Assembly (NCBI RefSeq): GCF_001403735.1
Contig: NZ_CXPG01000021.1
Location: 62,001 to 126,000, forward strand
Source of the DNA: Jannaschia rubra
Lineage (GTDB): Bacteria; Pseudomonadota; Alphaproteobacteria; Rhodobacterales; Rhodobacteraceae
Length of the DNA stretch: 64,000 nt
Direction of reading: 5' to 3'
The notes below the pieces were generated by a model, which saw only the letters and a list, made by a program, of their open reading frames with translations, did no database searches and had not been told where the DNA came from. Of the stretch, positions 63,106-64,000 are shown one piece after another. The translations under genes were made by a program, and so were the position numbers. Numbering within the stretch: position 1 is the first letter of the stretch; each line of letters opens with the position of its first letter.

Positions 63106-63521
63106 GTGGCGGGCACGGCGATCCTGCCGTTCGCGTTGCACAGCCCGCGCGTATCGAAGGGCTGGCTCTGCAGGACGGCGACCTGGCCGCGCGGGCAGGC
63201 GGGCAGGTCTGCGGCGCGATAGCCCTTGGCGGCCATGCAGGCGTTCAGCGACCGCTCCCGCAGCGGCTCGTTCCGGTCGTAGTCGTAGATATCCGGCCCG
63301 TTGTAGCCGCCGATGCAGAAGTTGCCGGTACAGCTTCGCGCGCCGATGATGACGCTGGGCGCGGTGGCGATGCGGCTGCGTTCGGGAAAATCGCGACGGG
63401 CCTGGGCAGCGCAGGCCAGGAACTCCTGCTCGGCGGTCAGGGCCGGCGTGCCGGGCTTGATCCAGACCGGCTCGGGCGCGGCGCAGGCGGCGAGCAGCAG
63501 AAGGGGGGCCAGATACCTCAT
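63102..63521 (-). CDS. Small cysteine-rich lipoprotein
   Basis: A 139-residue predicted lipoprotein: MRYLAPLLLLAACAAPEP gives a lipobox LAAC with Cys13. The mature protein has six further cysteines, with CTGNFCIGGYNGPDIYDYD and NACMAAKGYR among the recognisable blocks, suggesting disulfides in the periplasm. Similar proteins occur next to trkA in Rhodobacteraceae, but I know no function. Converges on ntrX. Confidence 0.75.
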   Translation of the reverse strand: MRYLAPLLLLAACAAPEPVWIKPGTPALTAEQEFLACAAQARRDFPERSRIATAPSVIIGARSCTGNFCIGGYNGPDIYDYDRNEPLRERSLNACMAAKGYRAADLPACPRGQVAVLQSQPFDTRGLCNANGRIAVPAT

Positions 63522-63640
63522 GCCGCGACAATTAGCACAGCGTCCCGCACTGGCAATCGAAACCGCCGGAGCGGGGGCGTTGACCGTGGGGGCGGCCGGG
63601 CCTATCCAAGCCGTCTGATCCGGGGCCGCGGGGGCATTCC

Positions 63641-64000
63641 ATGAAAGTCATCATCTGCGGCGCGGGGCAGGTCGGCTGGCAGATCGCGCGGCATTTGTCG
63701 GGCGAACGCAACGACGTGACGGTCGTGGATAACAACCCCGAACTGGTCCACCGCGCGACCGACACGCTGGATGTGCAGGGCATCACCGGCTTCGCCAGCT
63801 ACCCCGACGTGCTGGAACGCGCGGGGGCCCAGGATGCCGACATGCTCATCGCGGCGACCCATTCGGACGAGGTCAACATGGTCACCTGCCAAGTGGCCCA
63901 TTCGATCTTTACCGTCCCGCGCAAGATCGCGCGCCTGCGCGCGCAGTCCTACCTCAGCGCAGTGCGTGCCGACCTTTACCGCCGCGACCATCTGCCCATC
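63641..64000 (+). CDS. trkA: Trk potassium-uptake regulatory protein TrkA, 3' end cut by window
   Basis: The first 120 residues of the NAD-binding peripheral subunit of the Trk potassium channel. The Rossmann motif MKVIICGAGQVGWQIARHL is followed by VTVVDNNPELV and GFASYPDVLERAGAQDADML, with THSDEVNMVTCQVAHSIF. The gene runs off the window edge. The order ntrYX-trkA is conserved in this family and often continues to hfq. Confidence 0.93.
   Translation, partial: MKVIICGAGQVGWQIARHLSGERNDVTVVDNNPELVHRATDTLDVQGITGFASYPDVLERAGAQDADMLIAATHSDEVNMVTCQVAHSIFTVPRKIARLRAQSYLSAVRADLYRRDHLPI

Noticed and set aside
1-64000. CRISPR array, prophage or other defence cassette
   Set aside because: No regularly spaced repeats, Cas-like proteins or phage structural genes were found; the only mobile traces are the decayed fragments at 26.5-27.0 kb.

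Overview
The window is chromosomal DNA from a high-GC alphaproteobacterium, most likely a member of the Rhodobacteraceae (Roseobacter/Rhodobacter group). This is inferred from the gene order trkA / ntrX-ntrY / ntrC-ntrB-dusB // ispDF-pgpA-pncC, from ccmI-ruvX-DUF1289, from cspD-like-DUF192-tRNA-Pro beside a class II ribonucleotide reductase, and from an NtrC lacking the sigma54-contact loop. No identification is possible beyond family level. Genes are densely packed. Same-strand neighbours usually overlap by ATGA or GTGA, and several convergent neighbours share their stop codons.

Layout. 1-1.7 kb: the end of rlmE, a small lysine-rich protein and an alpha/beta hydrolase. 1.7-9.8 kb: a catabolic-looking cluster of unknown substrate. 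One operon holds a HisD-fold dehydrogenase and a tandem NTF2-like protein. A second holds an SDR, a LacI regulator, a second tandem NTF2-like protein, a bicupin and a stand-alone zinc methyltransferase of the MetE C-terminal type. Both operons carry a similar TTGCA...TGCAA palindrome upstream, which suggests one LacI regulon; an exoD-like gene sits between them on the other strand. 9.8-22.1 kb: a lipoprotein, sufE, a LysR regulator divergent from a fused indolepyruvate oxidoreductase, tusA-like, a hydrolase/P450 gene pair, fabI-lysE-gpt, pdxH, a double cold-shock protein, a DUF192 protein and tRNA-Pro(TGG).

22.1-28 kb: nrdJ preceded by two NrdR-box-like palindromes 31 bp apart, then about 770 bp of mobile-element debris (IS5-family transposase tail, integrase N-terminus) directly abutting dusA, a known integration target. 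28-36 kb: TauE/SafE exporter, DUF1289-ruvX-ccmI, a small membrane ORF, iron-type SOD, a host-attachment family pair, a LysM protein and an Atm1-type ABC exporter. 36-41 kb: a tightly overlapped chemosensory operon (STAS, CheY, CheA, CheW, CheR, CheY, and a small DxxxQ protein that may be a CheY-P phosphatase) with no receptor and no CheB. 41-51 kb: a glucoside locus in which lacI-bglA-glk diverges from aglEFGAK, with near-identical operator candidates at both ends of the intergenic region.

51-64 kb: an unrecognised membrane protein, hpt, a COQ10-like protein, pncC-pgpA-ispDF, dusB-ntrB-ntrC, ntrY-ntrX, a small lipoprotein and the start of trkA. Coordinates come from reading the sequence and the translated frames. 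No database search was run, so family names rest on motif recognition.
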